NCBI GenBank assembly: GCA_944390115.1
Contig: CALXOW010000014.1
Location: 1-62,417, forward strand
Source of the DNA: an uncultured Anaerobiospirillum sp.
Lineage (GTDB): Bacteria > Pseudomonadota > Gammaproteobacteria > Enterobacterales > Succinivibrionaceae
DNA length: 62,417 nt
Direction of reading: 5' to 3'
This document shows positions 18,792 to 26,120 of the stretch, piece after piece; position 1 is the first letter of the stretch; each line of letters starts with the position of its first letter. Under the pieces are notes generated by a model. The model was not told the origin of the DNA. It searched no databases and saw only the letters and a program-made list of their open reading frames with translations. The position numbers and the translations under genes are program-made.

Positions 18792-19789
18792 GCCGGTGCT
18801 CCGACTGGGGTTAAACTTGGGGCCTTGATGCGGCGCTTGGGGCTTAAGCGTCGGAAGATCAAGGCGATAAAGATGAGTGAGCCTAAGCTGCCTACAATGA
18901 GCTCAATTGGGACCTCGTACGGGAAGATGATAAGGCGCCCGATGAGGTCACAGGCCAAGACAAATAAGGCTCCGGCTAAAGCGGTATTGAGCAAGGTGTT
19001 TTTGAGGTTATCACCTTGGTACATCGTGACTAAATTAGGGACAATCAGGCCGATGTAGGAGATCGTGCCCACGACCACGACAATTGAGGCGGTGAGCATG
19101 GCCGCCAAGGTCAGGCCGATAAATAAGAACAGCTGGTAGTTAACGCCTAAGCTCTGCGCCAGGCCCGAGCCCAAGCCCACGATGTTGAAGTGCTGGGCAA
19201 AATAGAAGGTCAAAAGCAGGAGCGGCAGTACCAGAAATACGATTTCGTAGTGACCTCGCACCACAGTGGAAAAGTGACCAACCGTGAGGCTGGCTAAAGC
19301 CTGATTCATATCGAATTTGAAGGCCAGGAAGTTAGTGACACCACCAATGATGTTGCCGAACATGATGCCCACTAACGGCACCAAGATGAGGTCTTTGACC
19401 TGCACCTTTTGGATAAAGGCAATAAAGATCCAAGTGCCGAGCAAGGCACAAGCAAAAGCCCCCAGGGCGCGCTCAATTAAGGTCGATCCCGGCCAAAAGA
19501 GTAAGGCCAGCAAGACGCCTAGCTGCGCCGATTGAATCGTGGCCGCAGTGGAGGGCGAGACAAACTTATTGCGGCAGAGGCTCTGCATCATCAGGCCCGC
19601 TACCGCAAGGCCCATTCCGGCCATGATGATAGCTAAGAGGCGCGGTAAGCGCGAAATCAGCAGTAATTCCCAGGTGTCGATGGTCGCGCTGGAGAAGTCT
19701 AGTACTCCCACAAAGAGCGAAGCGACGCTTAGCAGGGCAAGGCTGAGCGCCAAAATGATAGTGAGATGGTGTCGGGTCCAAAAGGTCAT
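18776..19789 (-). CDS. Iron-siderophore ABC transporter permease 1 (CeuB/YclN/VctD type)
   Basis: A 337-residue FecCD-family permease and the first gene of the operon. It contains LPRLLAIIMAGMGLAVAGLMMQ, the typical opening of this family, and GTISYIGLIVPNLV before the coupling loop. The ribosome binding site is weak (CAGG). Three AGTTAGC elements and two palindromes lie in the 130 bp upstream. Confidence 0.92.
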   Translation of the reverse strand: MTFWTRHHLTIILALSLALLSVASLFVGVLDFSSATIDTWELLLISRLPRLLAIIMAGMGLAVAGLMMQSLCRNKFVSPSTAATIQSAQLGVLLALLFWPGSTLIERALGAFACALLGTWIFIAFIQKVQVKDLILVPLVGIMFGNIIGGVTNFLAFKFDMNQALASLTVGHFSTVVRGHYEIVFLVLPLLLLTFYFAQHFNIVGLGSGLAQSLGVNYQLFLFIGLTLAAMLTASIVVVVGTISYIGLIVPNLVTMYQGDNLKNTLLNTALAGALFVLACDLIGRLIIFPYEVPIELIVGSLGSLIFIALIFRRLSPKRRIKAPSLTPVGAPACSSN

Positions 19790-19798
19790 GTTGGGCCT

Positions 19799-19858
19799 GA
19801 TATAGTTAGCGTTAGGTGATCTAAGTTAGCTATTGCTAACTCGGGTGTAACTATATCA
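19799..19858 (-). promoter_or_regulatory. Promoter/operator region of the iron operon: long inverted repeat and palindrome 1
   Basis: TGATATAGTTA (19799-19809) and TAACTATATCA (19848-19858) form a perfect 11-bp inverted repeat. They enclose the palindrome AGTTAGC-tatt-GCTAACT (19824-19841). A further AGTTAGC half-site lies at 19804-19810, 20 bp from the half-site at 19824. On the minus strand a possible -10 (TATAGT, within the right arm) has TTACTT 17 bp upstream. The palindrome would then sit just downstream of the start point, where a repressor would block transcription. The sequences are seen; the promoter and regulator are inferred. Confidence 0.6.
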
Positions 19859-19896
19859 GATCGTGGCGCATAAAGTAATAGCGTGCCATAAAAAAA

Positions 19897-19916
19897 AAGT
19901 TAGCCTACGCTAACTT
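19897..19916 (-). promoter_or_regulatory. Palindrome 2 upstream of the iron operon
   Basis: AAGTTAGC-ctac-GCTAACTT is a near-perfect operator-like palindrome with the same half-site as palindrome 1. The two centres are 74 bp apart, close to seven helical turns, so two bound dimers would face the same side of the DNA. The GTTAG/CTAAC halves resemble DtxR/IdeR-type boxes more than the GATAAT units of Fur boxes. Confidence 0.55.
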
Positions 19917-19936
19917 AAGTTTCACTGCTGTCCCAT

Positions 19937-19966
19937 AAAAAACAGAAAGCCCACCAAAAGGTGGGC
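19937..19966 (-). terminator. Intrinsic terminator of the yfcH-FMN protein transcript
   Basis: GCCCACC-aaaa-GGTGGGC (19949-19966) has an A-run on its left (19937-19942), which reads as a T-run for leftward transcription. It separates the upstream genes from the iron operon. The remaining bases to 20152 are non-coding with no further feature recognised. Confidence 0.7.
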
Positions 19967-20152
19967 GTGATCACAAAAAACGCGGGGCGTAGTCCCAATT
20001 TGAAGCGCGCGATTCCAACTTTCTGCGCGTAGCCCTCATGTGCAATGCTTGCTGCGCAGAGAGCTGTGAGCGCAGTTTCGCGCCACATGATGGAGCGGGC
20101 GCTGGAGCTGTGGGCACTGTGTAGGCGCTATGTGCGGTAGGGGCATTGTGCC

Positions 20153-20656
20153 TTAGTGCGGCACGATTTCCTTGAGTCCAGCACGCTCGACTTTGAGTAC
20201 AAACATCTGCGTGGCCTTGAGGTGCGGGACTACGTCGCGCTTTAACTGCTCCAAGTCTTGGTCGTAGCCGTGGTGCGCCATGAGGGCCACGATGGCCTCT
20301 TGCGCGGCCTCACCCTCTAAGAACAGCATGGTGCCTTCACCGCTGATGCTTCGAAAGAAATTAGTGCTTTTGTGCGGCAGCTCCTTTATGACGACTTGGG
20401 TGCGCAAGGTGATAGTAAAGGCGCAGTGCGGGTCACGGTGCAGCAGCTCAAACTTGCGCCCGGCCTTGGCGCCATGAAAGACGAGGTAGAGCTCGTTGTC
20501 CTTGACCACCGGGGCATAGTTGACCGTGACCGCGTATGGGTAGGGCTCATCCTTGAGAGCCATAGTCATCTCGCAGGCGTCGTTGAAGGCGTTAAGGACC
20601 TGTTCGTGATCATTGCAGGCGCGCGTTGACCGGCGCATCGTCACTAATTCAAACAT
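20153..20656 (-). CDS. Pyridoxamine 5'-phosphate oxidase-related FMN-binding protein (NimA-like)
   Basis: A 167-residue split-barrel flavoprotein of the PNPOx-like class. It begins MRRSTRACND and contains PYPYAVTVNYAPVVKDNELYLV and the HGAKAGRKFELL pattern, where FMN phosphate contacts usually lie. Such proteins reduce small molecules, for example nitroimidazoles in the Nim group; the substrate here is unknown. The start is 3 bp after the yfcH stop with AAGGA rather far upstream, so translational coupling is likely. Confidence 0.75.
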   Translation of the reverse strand: MFELVTMRRSTRACNDHEQVLNAFNDACEMTMALKDEPYPYAVTVNYAPVVKDNELYLVFHGAKAGRKFELLHRDPHCAFTITLRTQVVIKELPHKSTNFFRSISGEGTMLFLEGEAAQEAIVALMAHHGYDQDLEQLKRDVVPHLKATQMFVLKVERAGLKEIVPH

Positions 20657-20659
20657 GGC

Positions 20660-21538
20660 TTAGGCGATATCCTTGATGTTCGGGGCGTGGAACACAAAAT
20701 TGTGGTCTAACAGGATCTGCGGCACGATCACTTGGTCAGCCTCTAAGAGCTGAATACGGCGGTCGCCTAGGCGTAAAAAGCCGGTGATAATCGGAATTGG
20801 GGGCAGACGGGCGCCCTTATAGCAGCATTGCAGCAGCTCTTTTAAAGTGGCGCTTTGCGGTGAGGTCAGATTGACTACACCAGATTCAATCTCGGCGGCG
20901 TGCTCACATAAGAAGATGAGCGCACGGCAGGTATCGTTAAGCTCGATAAAGGGAATGTGGTTGGTGCCGTGAATTACGGTAAAAGGCGGAATGTAAGAGG
21001 CCTTTTTAATCAGGCCGCCACTGCGATGGAGCACGATGCCTAAGCGCAAGATATAGTAGTGGGCAATTTGATGCTGTTGCACTAACTCTAGAGTGGCTGC
21101 TTCCAGCTTGTGAGCGATATTGGCAATGTCACTGGTGCCCACGGCCTCACTGCTCTCATTTTGGGGCTCGGCGCTCTTTTCGTTATAAGCAGCGACCGCG
21201 CTGGCTTGCAAAAAGATTGGAGGGAGCTTGGCTTTGGCCTTGAGCTTAGCCAAGACATCAAGGCGCGAGGAGAGCAATAAGCTTAAACGGCGAGTCGTGA
21301 TTTGCTTAGCCCCGAGGCTCTCACCGGCCAGGTTGATGAGGACATCGCCTTGACCTTGGTAATCCTCGTACGAGCTGAAGGTAACCGAACTAACATCGAA
21401 TTGGTGTTTAGTCAGGTGCGCACAGACCTCAGAGATAATCGAGTGGGATAAAATCGTAACTTGGTGGTGTTGCGCCACCAACATGCGCGCTAAATAGCTG
21501 CCAACGAAGCCGGAGCCTCCTGCAATCACAACTTCCAT
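20660..21538 (-). CDS. yfcH: Epimerase-like NAD(P)-binding protein, YfcH/TIGR01777 family
   Basis: A 292-residue extended SDR-type protein with an N-terminal Rossmann loop (VVIAGGSGFVGSYLA). The block DVLINLAGESLGAKQITTRR follows, where the LAGESL motif is diagnostic of the YfcH family, and SAVAAYNEKSAEP stands in place of the usual YG motif. The substrate is unknown in the family. The ATG at 21538 lies 6 bp after AGAGGA and is preferred to the upstream 21562. Confidence 0.85.
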   Translation of the reverse strand: MEVVIAGGSGFVGSYLARMLVAQHHQVTILSHSIISEVCAHLTKHQFDVSSVTFSSYEDYQGQGDVLINLAGESLGAKQITTRRLSLLLSSRLDVLAKLKAKAKLPPIFLQASAVAAYNEKSAEPQNESSEAVGTSDIANIAHKLEAATLELVQQHQIAHYYILRLGIVLHRSGGLIKKASYIPPFTVIHGTNHIPFIELNDTCRALIFLCEHAAEIESGVVNLTSPQSATLKELLQCCYKGARLPPIPIITGFLRLGDRRIQLLEADQVIVPQILLDHNFVFHAPNIKDIA

Positions 21539-21629
21539 AGTAATCCTCTTAGTCTGCGGCACTTGAGCCTTGCTTGATTATAGCGCAAAGCGTGAGGACT
21601 AACTTTGGTCTTGGGCCCTTTAGAAACGA

Positions 21630-21653
21630 CACAGGCCCCATCTGGGGCCTGTG
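21630..21653 (-). terminator. Hairpin after pta, weak terminator
   Basis: CACAGGCCCCA and TGGGGCCTGTG form an 11-bp stem with a two-base loop. The leftward flank is only moderately T-rich (cgtttct), so termination efficiency is uncertain. Confidence 0.5.
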
Positions 21654-21744
21654 CGCGCTCTAATTTAGGGGCTAAGTACGTTCAAGCGTATTTAGCCCCG
21701 CGCTGTCCTGGGACAAAACGTCCTAGGCTCGCAGCGTTTTAGGA

Positions 21745-23778
21745 CTACTTGGCGTCCTTTTGACCTGCCTGGATGGCGGTGATGGCAACGGTGTAAACGA
21801 TGTCATCAACTAAAGCGCCACGCGAGAGGTCGTTAACTGGCTTGTTGAGGCCTTGTAACATAGGACCGATGGCGACGACGTTAGCCGAACGCTGTACGGC
21901 CTTGTAGACGGTGTTGCCAGTGGAGAGGCTTGGGAAGATGAAGACGGTAGCCTTGCCTGCAACCTTGGAGTTTGGAGCCTTTTGGGCAGCAACGTCAGGC
22001 ATAACCGAAGCGTCGTACTGGAGTGGGCCGTCGATATTTAAGTCTGGGCGTAACTCCTGAGCCTTCTTGGTAGCCTCGGTCATGAGGTCAACATCTGGAC
22101 CCTTGCCCGAGGTGCCGGTCGAGTAGGTGACCATAGCAACGCGTGGATCAATACCAAAGGCCTTAGCGGTGTCAGCCGACTGAATAGCAATCTGAGCTAA
22201 CTCATCAGCATTTGGATTGAGGTTCAGAGCGCAGTCGCCGAAGACATAAACCTGCTCTTCCATCAGCATGAAGAAGATAGCCGAAACTAAGGAAGCGCCT
22301 GGAGCGGTCTTGATGACTTGTAAGGCTGGACGAATGGTGTTGGCGGTGGTGTGGACGGCGCCGGAAACTAAGCCGTTAACCTCATCACGCTCTAACATCA
22401 TAGTGGCTAAGAAGACGTTATCCTTTAACATCTCACGGGCTTGCTCTGGGGTTAAGCCCTTCTTCTTGCGCAGCTCGACTAAGCGGTCAACGTAGTTGTC
22501 GCGGATCTCATCTGGGTCGATGAACTCAACGCCCTCGTCTAAGGATACGCCTTGAGCGGCAGCGACCTTTAAGATCTCGTCCTTCTTACCATAGAGGACA
22601 GGAACGGCAATCTTAGCAGCAGCAACACGAGCAGCAGCGCAAACGGTACGAGGCTCATCGCCCTCAGGCAGAGCAATACGCTTGTTAGCAGCACGAGCCA
22701 GCTCGGTTAACTTGTAGCGGAAAGCCTCTGGGCTCATTAATGGGAACTCAGCAGCCTTGCCCGACTTCAAGGTGTCGATTAACAGTGGGTTGAAGCAAGG
22801 AGCAGCGTAAGCAGCAACTGCCTCAGCGCGCTCAGCGTCATCCTTGAGTAAGAAGGCAGGTAACGAGCCTAAGGTCTCAGCTACAGCCCAGACCGAAGCC
22901 TTGGTGCAGATAGTGGCTTGACCAGCAGTGCCTTCAACGCCATCGCATAAGACTACGATCGCAGCCTTGGTCTCAGCTGGAACTTGATTGGTGATGAGTA
23001 AGTCGTGATCACCTGCGGCAGCAGCATCGAAGACTACGGTGCTAGCACGGGCATTACCAGCACCAGCTAAGGCGCCGTCGATGAAACCGGCTAAATCAGA
23101 GGCACGGTAAGCGTAGTTCTTGCAGCAGTATGGGATAACAGCCAGTGGGGTGCAGCCGCAGCCTGCGCCATCGGCGGAGCAAGCCTCAGGAGCTGGAGCT
23201 GAAGCAGGCTTGTGGCAAGCGCAATCCTTGCCGCCGCAGCCGCCATCGCGGTGACCCGATAAGACTAACTTCTTTTGACCCTTAGCATCGCGTGGGGCAT
23301 CAGCATTTAATAAGATGCCGCCTAAGAAGCGGGTAGCAGCAGCGTTGCCAAAGTAGGATAAGGCAATCTTGACTAAGTCCATAGCCTTTTGGCACTTGCC
23401 CATCGAGACGACTAAGATATCGCCGTCAACAGCGTGGCAAATAGCGGAGTTGATGGCGTTCTGATCGAACTTGTCAGCAACGACACCCTCAACGACTACG
23501 ACGTCAGCACCGGTGTCCTTGATCAGGCGGTAGTAGTTGCCGAGGATTGCCTCAACTAACTCACTCTTCTTGCCTTGGGATAGGTACTTAACTGCCTCGC
23601 ACTTGGAAATGGAGTAGCACTGAGCGCACTCCTTATCACAGATGTTCTTGCAAGCATCTAATGGACGGAAAGCAACAGCCTTGACGCCAGCGTCTTGTAA
23701 GGCCTTAACTAAACCGTTGGTTGCGACAAACAGACCATCAGATTTGCCCACAGGGACAAGCATTACTGAACGTGCCAC
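21745..23778 (-). CDS. pta: Phosphate acetyltransferase, long form with cysteine clusters
   Basis: The enzyme interconverts acetyl-CoA and acetyl-phosphate. The GTG at 23778, preceded by GGAG, gives VARSVMLVPVG, aligned with the start of E. coli Pta; the product has 677 residues. The order is an N-terminal P-loop-like/DRTGG regulatory region (about 1-340) and a C-terminal catalytic PTA_PTB domain (AFRYKLTELARAANKRIALP onwards, with SGAVHTTANTIRP and GPLQYDASVMPDVA). Two segments are odd: C43, C47, C51, C54 and C60, including CDKECAQC, and C181, C186, C188, C200, C207 and C209. E. coli Pta has no such cysteines there. ackA, normally adjacent, is absent from this locus. Confidence 0.93.
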   Translation of the reverse strand: MARSVMLVPVGKSDGLFVATNGLVKALQDAGVKAVAFRPLDACKNICDKECAQCYSISKCEAVKYLSQGKKSELVEAILGNYYRLIKDTGADVVVVEGVVADKFDQNAINSAICHAVDGDILVVSMGKCQKAMDLVKIALSYFGNAAATRFLGGILLNADAPRDAKGQKKLVLSGHRDGGCGGKDCACHKPASAPAPEACSADGAGCGCTPLAVIPYCCKNYAYRASDLAGFIDGALAGAGNARASTVVFDAAAAGDHDLLITNQVPAETKAAIVVLCDGVEGTAGQATICTKASVWAVAETLGSLPAFLLKDDAERAEAVAAYAAPCFNPLLIDTLKSGKAAEFPLMSPEAFRYKLTELARAANKRIALPEGDEPRTVCAAARVAAAKIAVPVLYGKKDEILKVAAAQGVSLDEGVEFIDPDEIRDNYVDRLVELRKKKGLTPEQAREMLKDNVFLATMMLERDEVNGLVSGAVHTTANTIRPALQVIKTAPGASLVSAIFFMLMEEQVYVFGDCALNLNPNADELAQIAIQSADTAKAFGIDPRVAMVTYSTGTSGKGPDVDLMTEATKKAQELRPDLNIDGPLQYDASVMPDVAAQKAPNSKVAGKATVFIFPSLSTGNTVYKAVQRSANVVAIGPMLQGLNKPVNDLSRGALVDDIVYTVAITAIQAGQKDAK

Positions 23779-24244
23779 TATTTTTCTCCAAAATAATCTG
23801 CCAATCCTCGTGTATGCCGCGCGCCCCACGCTCCAAAAGCGCTGTGGTAAGAAGCGCCGAGGTAAGGCACTTAAGTGCGGTCATACAAATTCCAAGGCCT
23901 AGAATAGCGCAAAAGCGCAGTTCGTGCCCGGCTTTTTGCAAAAATTGCCCAGCACCATAACCGGTCAAAAAGGACCACCTCAGCGATAGTCGGTCGTACT
24001 TCCATGGCGCAAACCCGCACCAAATCACGCTTGCAAGCCCTGTAAGTGCCGCGCGTTCACCCTTACTGGAGCCTAACCGTACCCACTGGAGCACTTACAT
24101 ACCAGTGCTCTTTTTTCTTAAGACTTTATTAATTAACTTTATAAAATCAACCGTGCTGCTTTTATGGCCCCAGCTTTCCCCATTGGGCGGTGTGAGCTTT
24201 GTGCTAATATCGTAGGCAAAGCTTGTAGCAAAGGAGGATGCTTC
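23779..24244. other. 466-bp non-coding region between pta and a small membrane peptide
   Basis: This divergent region must hold the pta promoter (minus) and the promoter of the plus-strand peptide. For the latter, TGCTAATAT at 24202-24210 gives a -10 (TAATAT) with TTGGGC 16 bp upstream (24183-24188). It also contains the orphan terminator at 24087-24119. Minus-strand frames in the region have no ribosome binding site and no similarity. Confidence 0.5.
24087..24119 (+). terminator. Orphan rho-independent terminator on the plus strand
   Basis: GAGCACT (24090-24096) and AGTGCTC (24105-24111) form a 7-bp stem, followed by TTTTTTCTT. This is a textbook plus-strand terminator, yet no plus-strand gene lies between 9034/12146 and this point; all intervening annotated genes are on the minus strand. 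It may end an unannotated small RNA starting within 23780-24060, or block antisense transcription coming out of the pta region. Confidence 0.6.
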
Positions 24245-24337
24245 ATGAATCCATATGTTTACTTCTTCGTGATGGTCGGATTGGCTGTTTTCTTTGTCGT
24301 GGTACTCGTCGGTGGCGTCATGCGGATGGGGCGCTAA
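24245..24337 (+). CDS. 30-residue single-span membrane peptide
   Basis: The ATG at 24245 lies 7 bp after a consensus AAGGAGG (24231-24237). The product starts MNPYVYFFVMVGLAVFFVVV and consists almost wholly of one hydrophobic helix with a basic C-terminus (RMGR). A candidate promoter lies about 40 bp upstream. I do not recognise it. Small one-helix peptides of this kind often bind and modulate larger membrane complexes. The strong translation signal is the main evidence that it is real. Confidence 0.6.
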   Translation: MNPYVYFFVMVGLAVFFVVVLVGGVMRMGR

Positions 24338-24468
24338 ACGACCCAGCACTGCTTGAGTAGTTTTTCTTATGAGTCGCGGTTAGGTGGTGCTGGTAGCGCG
24401 CGGCGGTGCTTTTTGACTTCACGCAAGCTCTGAGGCTAATTTATCGCCCGCGCCCTGTGTGGGATGGC

Positions 24469-24474
24469 TATAAT
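24469..24474 (+). promoter_or_regulatory. Candidate -10 element of yfbV
   Basis: TATAAT lies 42 bp before the yfbV start. No good -35 is visible at the expected spacing. A T13 tract follows at 24491-24503, inside the presumed 5' leader. Confidence 0.35.
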
Positions 24475-24515
24475 GTGGGCCGTCATTTTGTTTTTTTTTT
24501 TTTGCGTGGGGTCTT

Positions 24516-25004
24516 ATGAGCTTCAAGATCATCAATGCCGTTAAGCGGGGCAGTGCTTTTATGGAGTTGTGGCCGGCCGATGAGCCGGTGCTCAAAGCCG
24601 CGTTCCGTGAGGTCAGAGTGGCCCTGATGCTGCGTAAGGCTAAGTGGGGTGTGCCGCCGATCGTCGCGATTGTGCTCTTTATGCTCTATTACTCGGTCGG
24701 TGGGATTCAGGGCTTGCGCCTGATGGTAACTTACCCCAGTGCTTTTTCTGGCTACACCTATCTGTCCTTTGCTACCGCCATCATGAGCGTCCTGTGCATG
24801 CTGATGTTGGTGCTCAACGGTTATGTGTGGCTGGCCTTGCAGTCTTATCAAAAGCTCACCCCGCACCAAGAGCACTTTTACCGTGAGCTGATGACCCAAC
24901 TGGGCAAGGAACCAGTGGAAAAGCCGCGTATGTTTGAGCTGGCACAAGCGATCAGCGAGGGCTGCAAGAAGCTCAAGGATAAAAGCTTCCTAGAGAAGAT
25001 ATAA
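24516..25004 (+). CDS. yfbV: UPF0208 membrane protein YfbV
   Basis: A 162-residue DUF412 protein with two membrane helices (about 45-65 and 80-105). It has the family pattern FMELWP near the start and LTPHQEHFYRELMTQLGKEP after the second helix. In E. coli yfbV is the gene next to ackA-pta and loss of it affects chromosome macrodomain behaviour. Here the neighbourhood is kept (pta is the nearest large gene) but ackA is missing. The C-terminus coincides with a 22-bp tandem duplication. Confidence 0.9.
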   Translation: MSFKIINAVKRGSAFMELWPADEPVLKAAFREVRVALMLRKAKWGVPPIVAIVLFMLYYSVGGIQGLRLMVTYPSAFSGYTYLSFATAIMSVLCMLMLVLNGYVWLALQSYQKLTPHQEHFYRELMTQLGKEPVEKPRMFELAQAISEGCKKLKDKSFLEKI

Positions 25005-25022
25005 AAGCTTCTTAGAGAAGAT
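24979..25022 (+). repeat. 22-bp tandem duplication across the yfbV stop codon
   Basis: ATAAAAGCTTCCTAGAGAAG plus AT at 24979-25000 is followed by the same 22 bases with one change at 25001-25022. The duplication created or preserved a stop codon at its junction (25002-25004). Confidence 0.85.
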
Positions 25023-25030
25023 TTAGCCTA

Positions 25031-25060
25031 AAAAGGCAAGGCCCGCTGAAGCGGGCCTTG
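25031..25060 (-). terminator. Terminator between convergent yfbV and the Sel1-like gene
   Basis: CAAGGCCCGC and GCGGGCCTTG form a 10-bp stem with a four-base loop (25037-25060). On the leftward side the flank reads ccttttta, so it fits termination of the minus-strand gene best; it may also act on yfbV. Confidence 0.7.
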
Positions 25061-25079
25061 GAATAATAAGAAAGTTTGG

Positions 25080-25832
25080 TTAGCTGGCAGCGTCCTGCGT
25101 CTTATTGCCGTTTTGGACGTACATATTGAATTGCTCGAGCTTGTCTTGATACTCGCGCACTTCTTGGCACGACTCCTCGTCCCCTAAGTTGCAGGCAGCT
25201 TGATGGTACTTGCCCGACTCCTTAAAGAGCTCGACGTTGCGCGTCATATAGGCCTCTGAGAAGATGACCAAGGCAGCTTGGCGGCAACCGGTGGCGTCCT
25301 TTAACTCGCAGGCGCGTTTGCCATAATCAGCAGCGGTCTTGAGGTTCTGCTCGACGTGATCGCCAATATAGTAGAGCGACGATAAGATGAGGCAACCGTA
25401 AGCCTGGCCGTGGTCGCACAGGTACTCGCCGACTTTAATGCCCTGAGGATAGTCGTTGAGACCAAAATGCGAATCGGTCAGCAGGGTGCTTAAAGCGGCG
25501 CAGCTTTGGTAGGATTGATCAGAATCCGAGTAGCAGACCTTGCTTAAGTATTGAGCGGCCTTGGCATAGTTCTGTTGGCCCAAATAGTTCTGAGCCAGCA
25601 GGCGGCAGGCCTCAATATCACCGTCATCGCAGGCTTGCAGGGCGAGGGACTCCCCGGCAAAGCTGGCAGTTGGGGCAGTAGGTGCTGCGGGAGCTGATGG
25701 GGCCGCTGCGGGCGCGGAGTTGACGATCGAGGTTGCAGCCATAGCTGTGCTTCCCACCAGAGCACTAAAGCTAAAAGCGAGCAGGGCGGCACTAAGCTGT
25801 GAGATGCCACGGAAATGATGAGCGCTGTCCAT
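25080..25832 (-). CDS. Secreted cysteine-rich Sel1-like repeat protein
   Basis: A 250-residue protein with an N-terminal hydrophobic signal segment (about 10-35) and an Ala/Pro linker. Helical Sel1/TPR-like repeats follow, each carrying cysteines spaced as in Hcp-type proteins: ALQACDDGDIEACRLLAQNYL, KVCYSDSDQSYQSCAALSTL, EYLCDHGQAYGCLILSSLYY, RACELKDATGCRQAAL and AACNLGDEESCQEV. Each pair probably forms a disulfide between the two helices of a repeat. The role is unknown; such proteins usually mediate protein-protein contacts in the periplasm. The ATG at 25832 is chosen because it precedes the signal segment, although AAGGAA lies 12 bp away. Confidence 0.7.
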   Translation of the reverse strand: MDSAHHFRGISQLSAALLAFSFSALVGSTAMAATSIVNSAPAAAPSAPAAPTAPTASFAGESLALQACDDGDIEACRLLAQNYLGQQNYAKAAQYLSKVCYSDSDQSYQSCAALSTLLTDSHFGLNDYPQGIKVGEYLCDHGQAYGCLILSSLYYIGDHVEQNLKTAADYGKRACELKDATGCRQAALVIFSEAYMTRNVELFKESGKYHQAACNLGDEESCQEVREYQDKLEQFNMYVQNGNKTQDAAS

Positions 25833-26120
25833 ATTGAAACTAGGTTCCTTGGTTTGTGCTGAGGGCGCGCTGATGACGAGGCTGCGCTCAAGCTGAGATT
25901 TGAGCCTCAAGCTTAAGTTTGAGTATGCGTTTTGAGCTGTAGTCAGTTAGTGCGCCGCTACCTTGCAGTAATCCTGTAACGGTAATAATCGGCAGGTTGT
26001 GATCTGGGCTTTACCCCAGAGCACAACAATTTTCGTCAGAATCAGATTATGACTTAGATACAGGCAAAAAACTGTGAGTTTAGACATTCTTTAACGCTCG
26101 CACTAGGCACAATGAGCAAT

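Noticed and set aside
23738-24094. Minus-strand frame of 118 codons upstream of pta
   Set aside because: It overlaps the pta start, lacks a ribosome binding site and has no protein-like domain; the region is better explained as promoter DNA.
24095-24349. Minus-strand 84-codon frame opposite the small membrane peptide
   Set aside because: It is antisense to a peptide with a strong ribosome binding site and has none itself.
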